Source: Strigops habroptila (taxonomy: Eukaryota; Chordata; Aves; Psittaciformes; Psittacidae). Taken from it: DNA of 64,000 nucleotides. Positions 1 through 11,645 of this stretch are shown piece after piece; positions within the stretch are counted from its first letter, which is position 1, and every line of letters begins with the position of its first letter. The position numbers and the translations under genes are program-made. Under the pieces are notes generated by a model. The model saw only the letters and a list, made by a program, of their open reading frames with translations. It did no database searches and was not told the origin of the DNA. The stretch spans positions 88,920,283 to 88,984,282 of the forward strand of contig NC_044277.2 of NCBI RefSeq assembly GCF_004027225.2, read 5' to 3'.

Positions 1-501
1 CTGGAGACTCCTAATAGCAGATATTCATGACTATTAATATTACACGAACACTTAATAAGGGAAGAATGGCTGGAAATCGAGCGTGAAGCGAGAAGGCAAC
101 TCAAGGCAGAGCCTGTTCTAAATGACGTCCATTGAATGAAGAATCAGTGTATCTAATCAGAGATGGGGGAGAGGGAGAGGGAGAGAGAGACAAAAAGGGA
201 GAGAGAGGGAGCGGGAGAGAGAGAGGGGGCACATGCTGCTGCGTCTGACGAATCACAGGGAAGGGGCAACATTTTAAAAGGTTGCAGGGCATGCAAAAGT
301 GAAAGAGAAAGAGATCCGGAGAGAGGGAGAGGGTGGGAGCCAGGAGGGGGGTGCAGGGGGGTGGGGTGCGGGCAGAAGGAGAGAGGGGAGGGGGCGCGGG
401 ATCCCCCCTTCCTCCCGTTCTCTTCCCCTCCCTTCCCTTCCTCTCCCCCCACCGCCGTCGCCTCCCCATGCCCCGAGCCCCGCGGTCCTTCGCGGGCGCA
501 C
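1..501. other. TFAP2A intronic sequence with purine-rich tract
   Basis: The left edge lies inside TFAP2A, downstream of its first exons. No exon is seen. A GA-rich simple repeat occupies much of the stretch and the CpG island begins near 380. Confidence 0.7.
163..400. repeat. GA-rich simple repeat
   Basis: Long runs of GAGAGA and GGGAGAG on the plus strand (pyrimidine-rich on the TFAP2A sense strand). Several overlapping open frames here are products of the low complexity. Confidence 0.85.
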
Positions 502-1460
502 CTCGGGCTGCGGCTGCTGCGCGTAGCCGGCCTCAAAGCCCAGCGAGAAGAGCGGCTGCTGGCTGCCCGCTTGGCTCTTGCCGCCCTCGGCCGCGCCGCC
601 GCCTTTGCGCGGAGTGGGCTCCGCGGGGCCGCCCCCCGCCGCCGCCCCGTCCATGCCTCGACGGCGCCCCGCCGAGGGGCTCCCCGCGCCGCTGCTCCCG
701 CGGCGGCCGCCCCACGCCGCCGAGCCGGCTCGCCTCCGTGCCCCGCGTCCCGGAAACCGGCTGGGAAAGTTTTTTTGGGTGTCTCCCCTTCTGGGTGTCA
801 GCCCTCCTCCTCCTCCTCTTCTTCCTCCGGTTCGAGCCCAGCGCCGAGGCCGGCGGGCGCCCAGGGCGAGGGGGCTGGGGAGCCCAAGGAGCATCCGCCG
901 GGCTCCCCGCGGCCCCCCTCTCGGAGGATCCGGGAAAAGACGGGGGGAAAAGGCAGGAGGCGGCGAGGCAGGGAGGGAAGGAGGGCGGGAGGGACGCGAG
1001 CGGGAGAGGGAGCCGGGAAAAGAGGCAAGGCGAGCGCTTCTCCCGGCCCAGACAAGCCGGGGCTCCGGCGCAACCCGTCGGACTGGCTGTGCAACTCCCA
1101 AACAACTCCCTCAAACAGGCACCGCTCCTCCTCGCCGCCGCTGCCCCACCGCAGCCGCCGCGCCGCCGCCGCCCGGCCCCGCGCTCCGCCCGCCTGCTCC
1201 GGCCCCCGGGGCTGAGCGAAGCTGGCCGGGCTTTACTCCGCTTTCCTTCCCCCCCATTTTTTTTTTTTTCCTTCTTTCCCTTTTAAAGGCAGGTCCTACC
1301 CCTGCCAGGGCACAGCCACCCTCTTTTCCGTCCCCTCTGCAAGTCACCTCGCCGCCGCTCCCGAGCAGAACGAGGAGCAGCACCGCGCCCTCCCGCACAA
1401 CAGCCCGCGGGCTGCGGCGGAGCGGCCGCTACCCCCGCCGCGCTCGGGAGCACTTCGGTG
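380..1460. promoter_or_regulatory. CpG island within TFAP2A 5' region
   Basis: The stretch is very GC-rich with dense CpG (for example 440-760 and 1080-1220) and contains the candidate first exon at 502-654. It is likely a promoter of TFAP2A. No TATA box is evident. Confidence 0.7.
502..654 (-). CDS. TFAP2A: Candidate alternative first coding exon of TFAP2A (unrecognised)
   Basis: A minus-strand open frame of 51 codons starts MDGAAAGGGPAEP and ends in the low-GC-type peptide FSLGFEAGYAQQPQPE. It then meets a GAG|GTGCGC donor. The frame ends in phase 0, the same phase in which the two recognised TFAP2A first exons join the common exon that begins DRHDG in mammals. The exon lies downstream of exon 1a, where mammalian TFAP2A has a further alternative first exon (MLVHSFSAM). 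That short peptide was not found here. The aromatic-rich C-terminal half argues against a random GC-rich open frame, although the surrounding CpG island keeps several frames open by chance and the frame stays open upstream of the chosen Met. I do not recognise the peptide. The link to TFAP2A is inference from position, strand and phase. Confidence 0.35.
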
Positions 1461-2854
1461 CAAAGTCCCGTTAGCGCAAGGCAACAAAAGCCATTGGCGA
1501 TGAAATCCACACGCTCGCACGTGTGCACGCTTGAACACTGAGCCTGGGGGAGGAAGGAGAGAGACACTCTCTCCTTCTGAAATCCAGCTGAGCAATATAT
1601 ATATGCACACACATATATATTTTTTTTCCCGGCTTAATAAATAAATAAAAACAGACCCCTGACACTTCATTCCTAGAAATCAAAGAAATCAAGCATCCGC
1701 CAGCGAGCGTATCTAAGCCCTCAATTTCCGCACCGGGAGACAGCTTTATCCCAAACTCCTCGATCCGGGACTAAACCACCACATCATTTAGTCGCCGGCG
1801 AGCCTGGCCGGTCCTCCATCCCTTCCCTAAGCTCCAGCATCGCCCGAAGCAGCGGCAGGGTCGGTTGGGATCACGGCCCCCCCTTTGCCCCAGGCGTGCC
1901 CGTCGGCAGGGCTCCGCCGAGGCTGGGGGCACCTTCCCGCGTGGGTCACGACCACATAACTGCGTTCGTTTGCAAAGTGGAGTCCTTTATTGGGCGGTGT
2001 AAACGCGCTGCACAGCCAACTTTTGCGAAACGGGTGACAATAATATTCGTTGGTTTGAGACTAGGCATGGGTCCTGGGCATCGCTCTTCTTTTTCCTCTT
2101 CACCTTTTTGTCAGATTAAAAGGCACTCGCCTCTTTCTAAATATATGGATGCACACACAGACACAGAGAGATGCACGCACACACTCGGTGCTGAACGGCT
2201 CCAAAACCAAATCAGGGTGGATTTAATTTTTTTTCCTTTTAATTTTCCACTTGGAAAAATATTATTTTTCGAACTCGTGGGAGTGTGGCCCTGAAAATTA
2301 GGAAGCTGGGGAACACCGCTCGCAGCCCTGGGATTTCAGTTCGGCAGCTGACCACTGCAAATTTGTGCAGCTCGGTATAATCGACATGCCGCTACATCCA
2401 AAAGATTGAATTGAAGCGTCGATCCTGAGCCAATTTACTGGGATGCCTCGGGTACCTGGCGTTTAGGAATAATTCTCTTCCCTTTGTCTCTTTGCCCTTT
2501 CATTCATTCATTCATCGGTCCATTCATTCAGCTAGCCAGCCACCTATCCATCCATCCATCCATCTGGATGAGTGTAGCCTCCTAGAGCCTTATCTACAGA
2601 GGATCTACCTATAGCCCAGACTGATGCTGGATCCTGCTTGCCTTTCCTCATACACTTCCGACAAAGCCGGTTTTCCACAATCCCCGAAGTTCCTGGGGAA
2701 GGACCCCAGCCCCTCTCCAGCTGCAGGACCGCACGGAAGCCTGGCGAAGGAGCAGAAGTTTTCCTAAACGAAATTGGGAGTCGGAGGGATGCTTCAGGCT
2801 CCCGCTCGCAGCTGCGAGGCCGGGGCTCTGCCCCGGCCAGAGTGAAGCGCTTAC
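1461..2854. other. TFAP2A intron or promoter flank
   Basis: GC content falls to moderate and AT-rich patches appear. A CATT/CATC microsatellite lies at 2501-2566. No further exon was recognised. Confidence 0.6.
2501..2566. repeat. CATT/CATC microsatellite
   Basis: Imperfect tetranucleotide runs CATTCATTCATT followed by ATCCATCCATCC. Confidence 0.9.
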
Positions 2855-2905
2855 CTCACATTCCTCATACTTGATATTATCCGTCAGTTTCCAAAGCATT
2901 TTCAT
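2855..2905 (-). CDS. TFAP2A: TFAP2A alternative first coding exon (isoform a type)
   Basis: The minus strand encodes MKMLWKLTDNIKYEECE followed by a strong GAG|GTAAGC donor, so the exon ends in phase 0 at 2855. Human AP-2 alpha isoform a begins MLWKLTDNIKYEDCE, one conservative D-to-E change away. Translation could start at 2905 (MKM) or at the internal Met at 2899, which corresponds to the human start. AP-2 alpha is a dimeric, basic helix-span-helix transcription factor of neural crest, epidermis and craniofacial development. This exon supplies only the residues before the transactivation domain. The rest of the protein lies beyond position 1. Together with the exon at 6016-6048 it shows that the bird gene keeps the mammalian arrangement of alternative promoters about 3 kb apart. 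Confidence 0.93.
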
Positions 2906-3168
2906 GGATTGGCGTGAGAGAGAGAGGGAGAGGGTTTGGTTCTGCCTTTCCCTGCGGTGGCGGCGTGGGGAGCGCGGCTGGCGGAGGCTGCGCAGCGCTC
3001 CCGTCCGCGCTCGGAGATCTCCCTCTAATGGTGGAAACTTTTCCCTTTTCCAGCTCTTTACCCACAACCTAATCGCCTCATTAGCATATCAACAACAGCC
3101 CAATTGCTCGCCAGCACAACAACCTGCAGCGATGGACACAGGTAGCGAGGACCCACGAGCAAAGAGGG

Positions 3169-3293
3169 GAAAACAAAAAACAAACCAAAAGCAAACAAAA
3201 CAAAAAAAAAAAAAAACCCAAAAAAAAAAAAAAAAAAAGGGACAAAAAAAGAAAAAAAAAAGAGGAAAAAAAAATAAAAAGGAAAAAAATGCT
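3169..3293. repeat. A-rich low-complexity tract
   Basis: About 125 bp almost entirely A with scattered C and G. On the TFAP2A sense strand it is a T-rich tract about 270 bp upstream of exon 1a. Confidence 0.95.
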
Positions 3294-4943
3294 TTCTCCA
3301 ACCCGCCGAGCCCTTGCACAGGGGGCAGCGGGCCCTGGCTGTCTTCCTGCCTGCGGGCGAGCAGAGCTCGCCGGCCTCCGCTCCCCCCGCGCCCCTGCCT
3401 GCCAGGGAGGAGGGGAGGAAAGCGGCCAAAGAGGCGACCGTCCCTTCATCTGCAGCTTTTGGGGCTAGCCATGAGCCACCCCCTGGCTTACTTCTGCCCC
3501 TCCCCCCCCCCCTTTTTTTTTTCCCAGGGGTTTTAAAGAAACCAAAACGAGGAGAAATGAGACTCGGGTCTTGCTCTAACGAGGTTATTGTCTGCGGAGT
3601 CTCCTGTTGCCCTCTGGATTTGGTTTGATCTTTTTGGTGGATATTTGAAAAGCTTTTTTCTTTTGCAAACTATTTGGTTCCTCTCGGCTCTGTTGGCTGT
3701 TGGGCTTCAGGAAAAAAAGTAGCCGAATAAACCCAGCATAACCTCCCAGAAAGAAGTAGATGAGCGGTAATGTGAATGCAGCAGGAGCCAGAAAGTCTTG
3801 CAAGCACTTGAGCAAAGGGACAAAACAACGACCATAATAAAACTTCGGTACTTTCTTAGGTGGAGAGCTTCGTTTGCTTAACAATGTGCCGCTAAGCGGG
3901 CGCTCAGACCGCCCTCCCGGGGGGCTGCTCTTCCACCCTTGTCCTCCTTTACGTCCTCGGGTGCCCAGCCTGTATCCATTCACCGAAAGGCTTCGTTTTC
4001 CCCTCTCACCGATCCCGCGCAGCTCCTAACGGGGGACCGAAGCATCCCTTCTCCCTGGGCCCAGCTCCCCGGGCACTCCCCGGAGTGGGGCATCCCCACG
4101 GGAAGGGAGGGCATCTGGCTGCCCTGTCGCTCCCCAAAACCCTCTGCCAACCGCAGAACCTGCCCTGTGGGCCCGGGGGACCCTGCGGCCCCTCCGCCCG
4201 ACCCTGGGAAAAATGCACTGCCTCCAGCAGCCAACAGCCCCTCCGCTCCGTGGGGAGCCACTGCAGGGCCTGGGGGGCCAGGGCACGCGTCCCAAAGTCG
4301 GGAAGGTCGGCAAAGCCTGCAGGCTCCGGGCCTGCTCTTCCACACACACACATCTACATCCTCAAAACGGATTATTTTTTTCTTTTATTCTCTTTCCCCT
4401 TACCCCCTCACCCCCTCCTCCACACCCCGATGCTCTTTTTCACCAGCGCTTTTGTCTGCAAGTCGCAGGAGAGTAAACTGTTGGTTTTACTCCCATTGAG
4501 GTTCAAATGGAACTGGCAGATTAAGCCTAGTTAATGCCCCCGGGGGGGAAGATGAGAATAAGAGGAGGGGCGGCAGATAACTAAGGGGCCCATCGCCCCT
4601 TAGCGCCGTCCTGGCGGAGCCGGGACAGCCTCCCACCCGCGGCCACTCGGGACTCCCGTGGGCCAAAGGCCTGGCCCTTGTCCCTCCTCTCCGCCAGCTC
4701 CAGGGTGTGGGAGTACTAAGGGAAGGAGCGTCTTTCCGCAGGAGAACCGCACTGGGACTCGGCTCCTGCTGTCTGCGCACCGTGTCTGCCAGGCTGGGAC
4801 CCTCCGCCGGGCACGGGGTGGAGGGGCAGTGGGTATGGGGCGGCCGCAGCGCCGGGGAGCGGGAGCACGGAGAGCCGGGTTGTAAGGAAAAGTCGGGAAC
4901 AAATTTCAAGGCAGATAGCCTCTAAGTACGAGTTGGCTTCAAT

Positions 4944-4962
4944 AAAAAAAAAAAAAAAAAAT
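4944..4962. repeat. Poly-A tract
   Basis: Uninterrupted A run; no SINE body is seen beside it. Confidence 0.9.
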
Positions 4963-5299
4963 TAAAATGCTCTTTTGATCGCTTTTCCGCACCAACATGA
5001 TAAAAAGACGCCAGTTCTAAATGTAAAAAAATAATCAAAAATAAATCTTGGTTTACTGCATTCTCCCTCCCCCTCCTTTTTTTTTTTTTCTGCAGACGAC
5101 TTATTGCTACCCTAAGAAATAAATAAGACAATCCGAAGAAAGACTTAGCAGAGAAATTTGAGTGGTTGAGAGCAGAAAAAGCAGCTAGGCTCCCATCTTC
5201 AGCTGGACTGTCCGGGAAAAAACAGTGGTTTTCGACAATAAGAGCCCGGGTGTTTGATCGGGACGGTTCTTCTTTCCCTGTATTAGCCGGCAAATCGCG

Positions 5300-6480
5300 G
5301 CGGTCCGGCCCGAGGGGACAGACACCAAGGCGCTGAAGAGATTTTCAAGTGTCTCCCGGTTTGGGAGCCGCCGTAGCTCCACGCGCGTAGGCTCGCCCGC
5401 GGGACCCACAGGGCCGGGCCGGGGCCGCGTTTTCCCCACCCGGCCACTCTTGCTGATGGGTGCTGCTTTTCCCTCCAGCTCACCCCGCGGGACTGCTTTC
5501 CACGGGCGCTGCCGCTGCGTCTACAGCCGGGTAGGACCCGACAGCGTCCTTTATCCATGGGACAGGCTCAGGTGAGGGCTCACGGCGACGTACGCCTGCA
5601 GCGCAGGCCCCGGGCTATGGGGCCCGCCGCGCTCCGAGGGCAGTCCCGGGGCCCCGCGGCGGGACGACTACCGCGGCCGCCGGCCCCGGGCGGAGGGACG
5701 GCGGGCGGGCACACGCCGCCCTTCTCCGGCCCACGCTGCTGGGCAACTCAGCCCCGGGCCGCGCCGGCCCCAGCGGCGGCGGAGAAGCAACCCTCGCCCC
5801 TCCCGGCCATCGTCCCGGCCCGCCGCTCTCTACCTGTTGCGGCCGGGTCCCGCCGGTGGCCGGGGGCAGCTCCCAGCACAAGCAGCCTCATAACCGCCAA
5901 CTCCGGTGTCAGGTTTGTCCCCGCTCCCTGCCGGCCCGTCACCTTTCCCGCTCCAGCTGTGCCTCCCGTCCCAAAATAACAATTACCACCCCCCAGGGCA
6001 GGAGGGTCGCCTTACCTGCCAGTCCCCCATTTTGGCAAGGATAGACATCCTGGCTGCAGGCTGCGGATCCCAAGGTTCCTGCTGGTCATGGACTGCGAGG
6101 CCAAGCCACCCGCCCGAGACGCCTATAGGTAAATCCTCCCCCTTACCTGCGCCGGGACTCTCTCACCTGGCCATAAAGAGCTGGGTGCTCCCTACCCGCG
6201 CCTGCGCGCTACTCCCGCGATGCCTGCGCGCTGCCCCCCGCCGCCGCACTCCCACCGCGCCCGCCCGGCCCGCGGTCCCCCGGGGTGCATCGCCGCCAGC
6301 CCCCCCGGGCATCTCCCGACCGCGCTGCAAGCCGCCCGCTCCGCTGCCCCTGCGCTGCTCCCCAGAACAGGGTGGAGGAGGGGGGGCTCTGCTCGCCCCG
6401 GTGGCTGCGGCCGGGTTGGGCGACGGACGAGCTTCCCTCTTCCCCCGGGGGGCGGTAGGTTTCCTCGGGGGGCAGGTTGC
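5300..6480. promoter_or_regulatory. CpG island around TFAP2A exon 1c
   Basis: CpG-dense sequence flanks exon 1c on both sides (peaks near 5600-5850 and 6190-6460). It is the likely distal TFAP2A promoter. Confidence 0.7.
6016..6048 (-). CDS. TFAP2A: TFAP2A alternative first coding exon (isoform c type)
   Basis: The minus strand reads MSILAKMGDWQ and then a consensus CAG|GTAAGG donor. These eleven residues equal the N-terminus of human AP-2 alpha isoform c. The exon ends in phase 0, like exon 1a, so either can be joined to the same downstream exon, which is outside the window. It is the most upstream first exon seen here and lies within a CpG-rich stretch of about 5.3-6.5 kb that probably holds its promoter. 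Additional donor-like motifs on the minus strand just upstream (near 5835 and 6145) could belong to non-coding first exons, but nothing in the sequence proves their use. Confidence 0.93.
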
Positions 6481-6502
6481 CAAGCGAGAGTGAGCGCTCG
6501 TA

Positions 6503-6540
6503 GCAATAATAATAATAGTAGTAATAATAATAATAGCAGT
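6503..6540. repeat. AAT trinucleotide repeat
   Basis: Imperfect AATAATAATAGTAAT array. Confidence 0.9.
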
Positions 6541-9500
6541 AACAACCCCAAAAGACAAAACAGCAGGAGAGCTGAACTTGCCCAGGTGGGTAACGGAGGC
6601 GCTGCAAGTGGCCGGGGGAGCCCAGGGGGAAACAAAGAGCCCCCCAAAATGCATATGTTTTCTGCTGGGGGCGGGGCAGCAGCGGCCGGGGGGATTTGGG
6701 GCCCGGCGCGGGGTGAGGAATGCTGTGGGTCCCTCGGGGAAGAGCGGCCTGCGATATCCTGTGGCCCTTGTTGGACCTCCCGTGTCCGCACCCTTGTCCC
6801 CGCCGTGTGTTTTTTTCCCCCCCTCTGGGTTTCAGGTGCCGAAGTGCCCTGGAAAGTTGCCAGGGTGCAGCGCAGCTCTGATTTCACGCCCCAAAAGAGA
6901 AGGAGCGCGGCCCCTGCCTCAGCTCCAGGGGTTGGGCACGGTGGGAAGCAGCACTCCAGCTGCAGGATTTTGGGGAGGGATGCAATAAATTGCCCCTTTG
7001 CAGTTGCACAGCAAGCCCCTTTGCATTTCAGAGACAGGGGAATGTGGCATCGTGTCCTAAGTGTGTGTCACTTTGAGGCTTCCCAAAAGCCGGAGCTCCT
7101 TGCCCCCCACCTATGTGCCTGTGCTGGGCCGGGTCTGGAGTCCTGGGCTGGTCTCAGCCTCCATTGGAGGGAAGGGGAGCACACCTCTCGCCCCACCCTA
7201 AGAATCTGGGGACAGAGACCTTGCAGAGGGAGGTCAGGCCGTGTTCCCAGCAGGTGGCCAAGCGGGAGGCGAGAGCCGGCACCCGCAGGCCGCTCTCGCC
7301 CCAGGGAAACGCTGGGGCCGCGGACAGGTGAACCCTGGATTCCTACGCGGTTCCGCTTCCCACCCCCAGCTCCAGCTACCCGGGCTCGGCGGGACCAGGC
7401 CCCTTCCGCAGGGACCAGCGGGGCGGAGCGCGGTCAATGGGCCGTGCGCGGTGCGCTGCCACCGCCGCTCCCAGCGCCGGCCCGCCGTGTACAGTTAGCG
7501 TCAAATTACAGCAATTAGCCGGGCACCGGAATTTAATTACCCAGCCCTGCCCCTTCCACACGTACCCCCCCTCCCCTCCCCATCGTTCCGGTGAGGCTCC
7601 TGCTCCGGGGAGATGCGGAGCAAAGGCAGAATGGGAGAGAGATGAGGATGATGAGCGAAGACTTCGTAGCTTTAGGACTCTGCCGCTTGTCCTGTTCCAG
7701 GTTCCCGGCCGCCCTGCCCCTCCGAGCCCGCTCCGGGAGACGGCAATTTTAGCCCCGTAAAGATAATTTAAAATGATGCTTTTAATTATTGTTATTTTGC
7801 GGGAGGGGGGAATTAATCCGATTTCAAGTTGGCTTTTGGCGAAACGTTCCTGGTAAACTTGGGTGCCACGTTTCTGTTGTACTTACGGTGGGGATGCCTC
7901 CCTTCTTCCCTGCCTCCCTGGGCTCCCCATGCAGGGTTAAATCTCCCTGGCCGGGACCCGGCTCTGTCCCGCGGTGCAGCGGGGCGGGAGCCTGGTTTGT
8001 GGTGCTACGGACAGCCCTGGCTCCCATTGGGCTCATCCCTCCGCCCTTTTTCTAGCCCTGGGAGGAGAGCATGGACTGGGGTGTGCCTGCAGAGCCCGGG
8101 GCTGTGGGGCGCTACTTTTCCCCTCCCGGAGCGTTTGATGACCGCACTTCGGGGGTTAATTCAACTTCCTGTCCCGGTGTTTGAAGGATTCCTTTCCCTC
8201 ACCGGCCTTGAGGGCAAATCGGTCACGGACAGGAGCGGGGAGCTAAAGCCACTGCACCCTGGGCTGCTGTCACCCCTAAGACGCCAGCTCTCCGGTGTCT
8301 TCCTTGTCCTGCTGCCCTGCCGCTGCCCTCCTCCCGGTGTTAAGGGAAGATGAGTCTGAGGAAACTTCTCTTCCCAGACAAAACAATCTCTTTTAAAGCA
8401 AAGACAGATGCAACCTCTTTCTTTTAATTCTTCTTCTTAATTCCCCCCCCCCCGGCACACAACCCTCTTTGTCACACCGCGCTGGGTCACAAGCTCGGCA
8501 GTGATTTTTGGCAGGTGGATAGGAGAGAGTCAACCGCGGTGTTCCATCCCCTCTGACTTATTTCTGACGGACGCGCCGGGTCCCTCCCCGTGGGCTGTCA
8601 CAGATGCAGCGGGCAGCAGACGGGGTGCAGCCCTGCTCGCCCCATCCCCTCCACCACCCTTTTTGCTAAACCGCGCCACGTACCTATTCCCAACCAGGGA
8701 AAGGGGAAGAGGAGATGCTCTCGGAGGGCTTTCCCCTGCCCGGCTTTGAGTATCCCCAGCCAGTGAGAGTTACCCGACGGGTCGCTGGTAACCCCTGGAG
8801 CCGGGAGCATCCCACACCTATCCGGCCCCCGGCCAGCTCTTGGCGTCTCCCTCCTGCCTGTACTGCCTGCTCCCAATGCGAGCTCGCAGGAGCGGTGTGA
8901 TATACCCGGCTCCTGATGCTCTGCGCAGAGTTTGGGGTTGGTTACTCCTCGCACTATTGCGTTTCCCTGCCCCAGTGCCGCCCCGCTGGGGAGAGGCTCA
9001 GCGCCGCTGATTTCCACCGGCTCACTGACACATAACTAACTTGTTTTCTTTTTTCAAATTCATTTTTGAATGAATAGGGCTGCGGAGGGGTGGGCTGGGC
9101 TGGCTCCCCGGTGGGGTCCTGGGAGAGAAAGATACTCCTCGTCCTTCCTCGCTTTGCACTTTGCGGTCCAACACGATTCAATGAGGTTCTGGGGGCTGGT
9201 GCCGGGGAAGGGGATGGGTTGCGCCTCGGGTGTTAGGCAGAGGTTTTCCGTCGGTTGATCTGGGGGTTTGCGTCCCGGTTTTGTGCCCTGCTGCGGGGGA
9301 GCCGGCTCCAGGCTGGAGCAGCACCATCCCTGCCGCCGGTGGGTCCTGGGAAGCCCTTCTCACGCGCGACGTGTGGAGGAAAGGAAGGATAAAAGAAGAA
9401 ATCCGTCCGTGTCCGCCTGCCACCGGCCTGCCCACGGTGCTGTCCCCCGGCCATTCATTTTAGCAGGGGTTGTTTTCCTTCACTCCGCTTTCTCACGGGA

Positions 9501-9800
9501 GAGAAGCTCGCCGAGAGCAACAGCTTGCTCCAGCCGCTCTCGGGACCTCAAGAAACCAATGCCCTTTTCCTCTTCGCACTCCCCCCTGGATACGCTTTGG
9601 ATGGGAATGCGAGCGTCCCGCCTGCGGGGTGTCATGCGTGGAGCCCCTGGGCAGCCCCCGCCGAGCAGCGGGAGGAGGATGATGCTGAGGATGCTGTGCT
9701 CTGAGCACAGCACTGAGGTACTTCTACTTCTCCCATCTCCCCACCCCCGGGGCACGGGCCCGGCGTTTGAAACCCCAGAGTGTTGTCAGGGGCTGATCAG
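6541..9800. other. TFAP2A upstream flank, GC-rich, no gene seen
   Basis: GC-rich sequence with a CpG peak near 7230-7480. Open frames here look incidental. Two AT-rich islands at 7495-7550 and 7740-7860 contain clustered TAATT-type motifs and stand out from the surrounding GC-rich sequence. Confidence 0.6.
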
Positions 9801-11534
9801 TTTGGAAATCAGCTCTACATATAAATAGCTGTTTCTTCCCCGATGTCAAATGAAGGGGCAGAAGGGGTGTCTGCGCACAACTTTTGGGAAGCAAGATGAA
9901 AACTTGCGGTTTAGACAGGAAAGCAAAGATTTTCCAAGGAGCACACAGGTCTCACCTGCTCCTTTAATATTCATTTGCTAAACTAACTTTAGTATTTATT
10001 TGCTAAAGCAACTAAACTAGCAAAACCAGGAAGTAATTGAGAGTTAAAACGGAGCGCAAACTGTAGTACCAACACAATCCAGCTACTGAGGGCTGGCTGG
10101 TGTTTGCATGAGCAACCACATGGCACAAGTTCCCATGCTGTAGACGACCTAGGGAAATGGAGCAGGTACATTCTGCTTCACCAGATGCCTCTCTCTCAAC
10201 CTAGGCCCTTTAGGGCTAGGTACTGTCATTGCTGGAGCTCCTCAGATCATCCCTATGAATAAAGCATTGGTGTGGTAAAATTCTGTGCTTCGCTTTTTTG
10301 GATTACTCAGGGAGCAGTTGAATGGTCTCAAATACAAATGTTTGTGAGGATTTTTTTTTTAAAGCACAATAAACCCACACTGAAGCCACCCAGCATTGTT
10401 GTCTTTAGAAAAATAAATCTATCCACTAGAAGCATGTCAAGATCTGAGTGTTTATTCCAACTTGCCCACTTTTTGCTGTTGCAGGTTCATTTTCCTGAAT
10501 GGGAAATAAAACCCACCCAATTTTAGAAAACTAGTTGCATTTGTAACTTGGATGTGTAATTGGAGTATTTTCCCGGGGCAATTCTGGACTGCTCTCCATG
10601 TGTCCTACAGAAAAGCTTTTGCATTTGAACATTGGCAACCATTTTGCCAACAATCTCATAGCTGCATGAGGTTGCGGTTTTACTGACCATGCTACCCATT
10701 GCTTACAAGTAAGTTTTATTTGACATTTATTATTAATTTTCTCATCAATAATAGTCAGATGAAATCCAGAAAACATTATGCTGCCTAAAGGTCCCTTCAC
10801 TGTGACTGCCCTGATCAATGTTAGTGCTAATATAAATATTCTGGGAAGAATTGCTTTTCTTCAGCAAAGATTCACTGCCTTCACTCCATTCTCTGCCCTC
10901 AGATACATGATGCAACTGACATACCCTGAGTACGAAACACCAAAGTTATGCTCTGGCAGTAAGTAGTAAGTTCTCTACACGGGGAGTTTTTGCTTGAATT
11001 AAAATTTCGAACTGAGCTCATAATAAGATATGCATAAACCTCAAACAACCTCCTCCCCCGGGATATTATCTTCACATTTAATTGCGCCCAGTAAAATAAA
11101 TTCTGTACGTGTACACTTTGGGAAGGATTTTGATCTGGTAATTTTGGTGTATCTTCTGATCTGTGGCAGCTTAAAATAAGCCTGTACTAACATCCTTAGA
11201 AACTGTGGAGAAGCAGAAACTGTGCCCTGCTAAATAACGCCTATTCAGCTGCTAAATATTTACACATAGGCAGGAATGAGCTTTCCTTGTAATGCTATCT
11301 CTTAACTATATATTAACATTCAAGAAGAAAAACAAATGCAAGTCATTTAAGCATAGGCCAAATCCCTGGTTCTGCTAAAGCAAATAACAGAGCTCCGCTG
11401 ACTTGCACGGAGCAGAATGGGGCTCCTTCATGTTACCTTCATGTCATATTAACATTGTCGTTTTTATAATGACTTCCCTCTTAGAGCACTCGCTACTGTA
11501 TAATAAGCTTCAACAAACCCTCAAGAGGTGCAGT

Positions 11535-11645
11535 GTTATTAGTTTATCTGCTTTACAGATAAGTAAACTGATGCAAGGGGAAGATAAGGAATTTCCCCAA
11601 GGTCTTGCAGCTGGTTTGCTGGAGATCAAGGGAAGGAAAGGAAAC
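11535..11645 (+). repeat. MIR-like SINE relic
   Basis: CTTTACAGATAAGTAAACTG, then CCCCAAGGTCTTGCAGCTGG, resembles the conserved core of MIR/CORE-SINEs (TTTACAGATGAGGAAACTGA ... CCCAAGGTCACACAGCTAG). Old and diverged. Confidence 0.6.

Larger units (their letters stand above)
2906..6015. other. TFAP2A intron between alternative first exons
   Basis: This is promoter and 5'UTR sequence of exon 1a on its left (minus-strand CCAAT-like ATTGG and an ATGCTAAT octamer-like motif near 3080-3105), then mixed GC-rich and A-rich sequence. No exon was recognised. GC is again high from about 5.3 kb. Confidence 0.6.

Noticed and set aside
163-1474. Long overlapping open frames on both strands, up to 350 codons
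   Set aside because: They arise from GA-rich repeat and CpG-island sequence where stop codons are rare. Except for the candidate exon at 502-654, none has recognisable or compositionally coding-like sequence.
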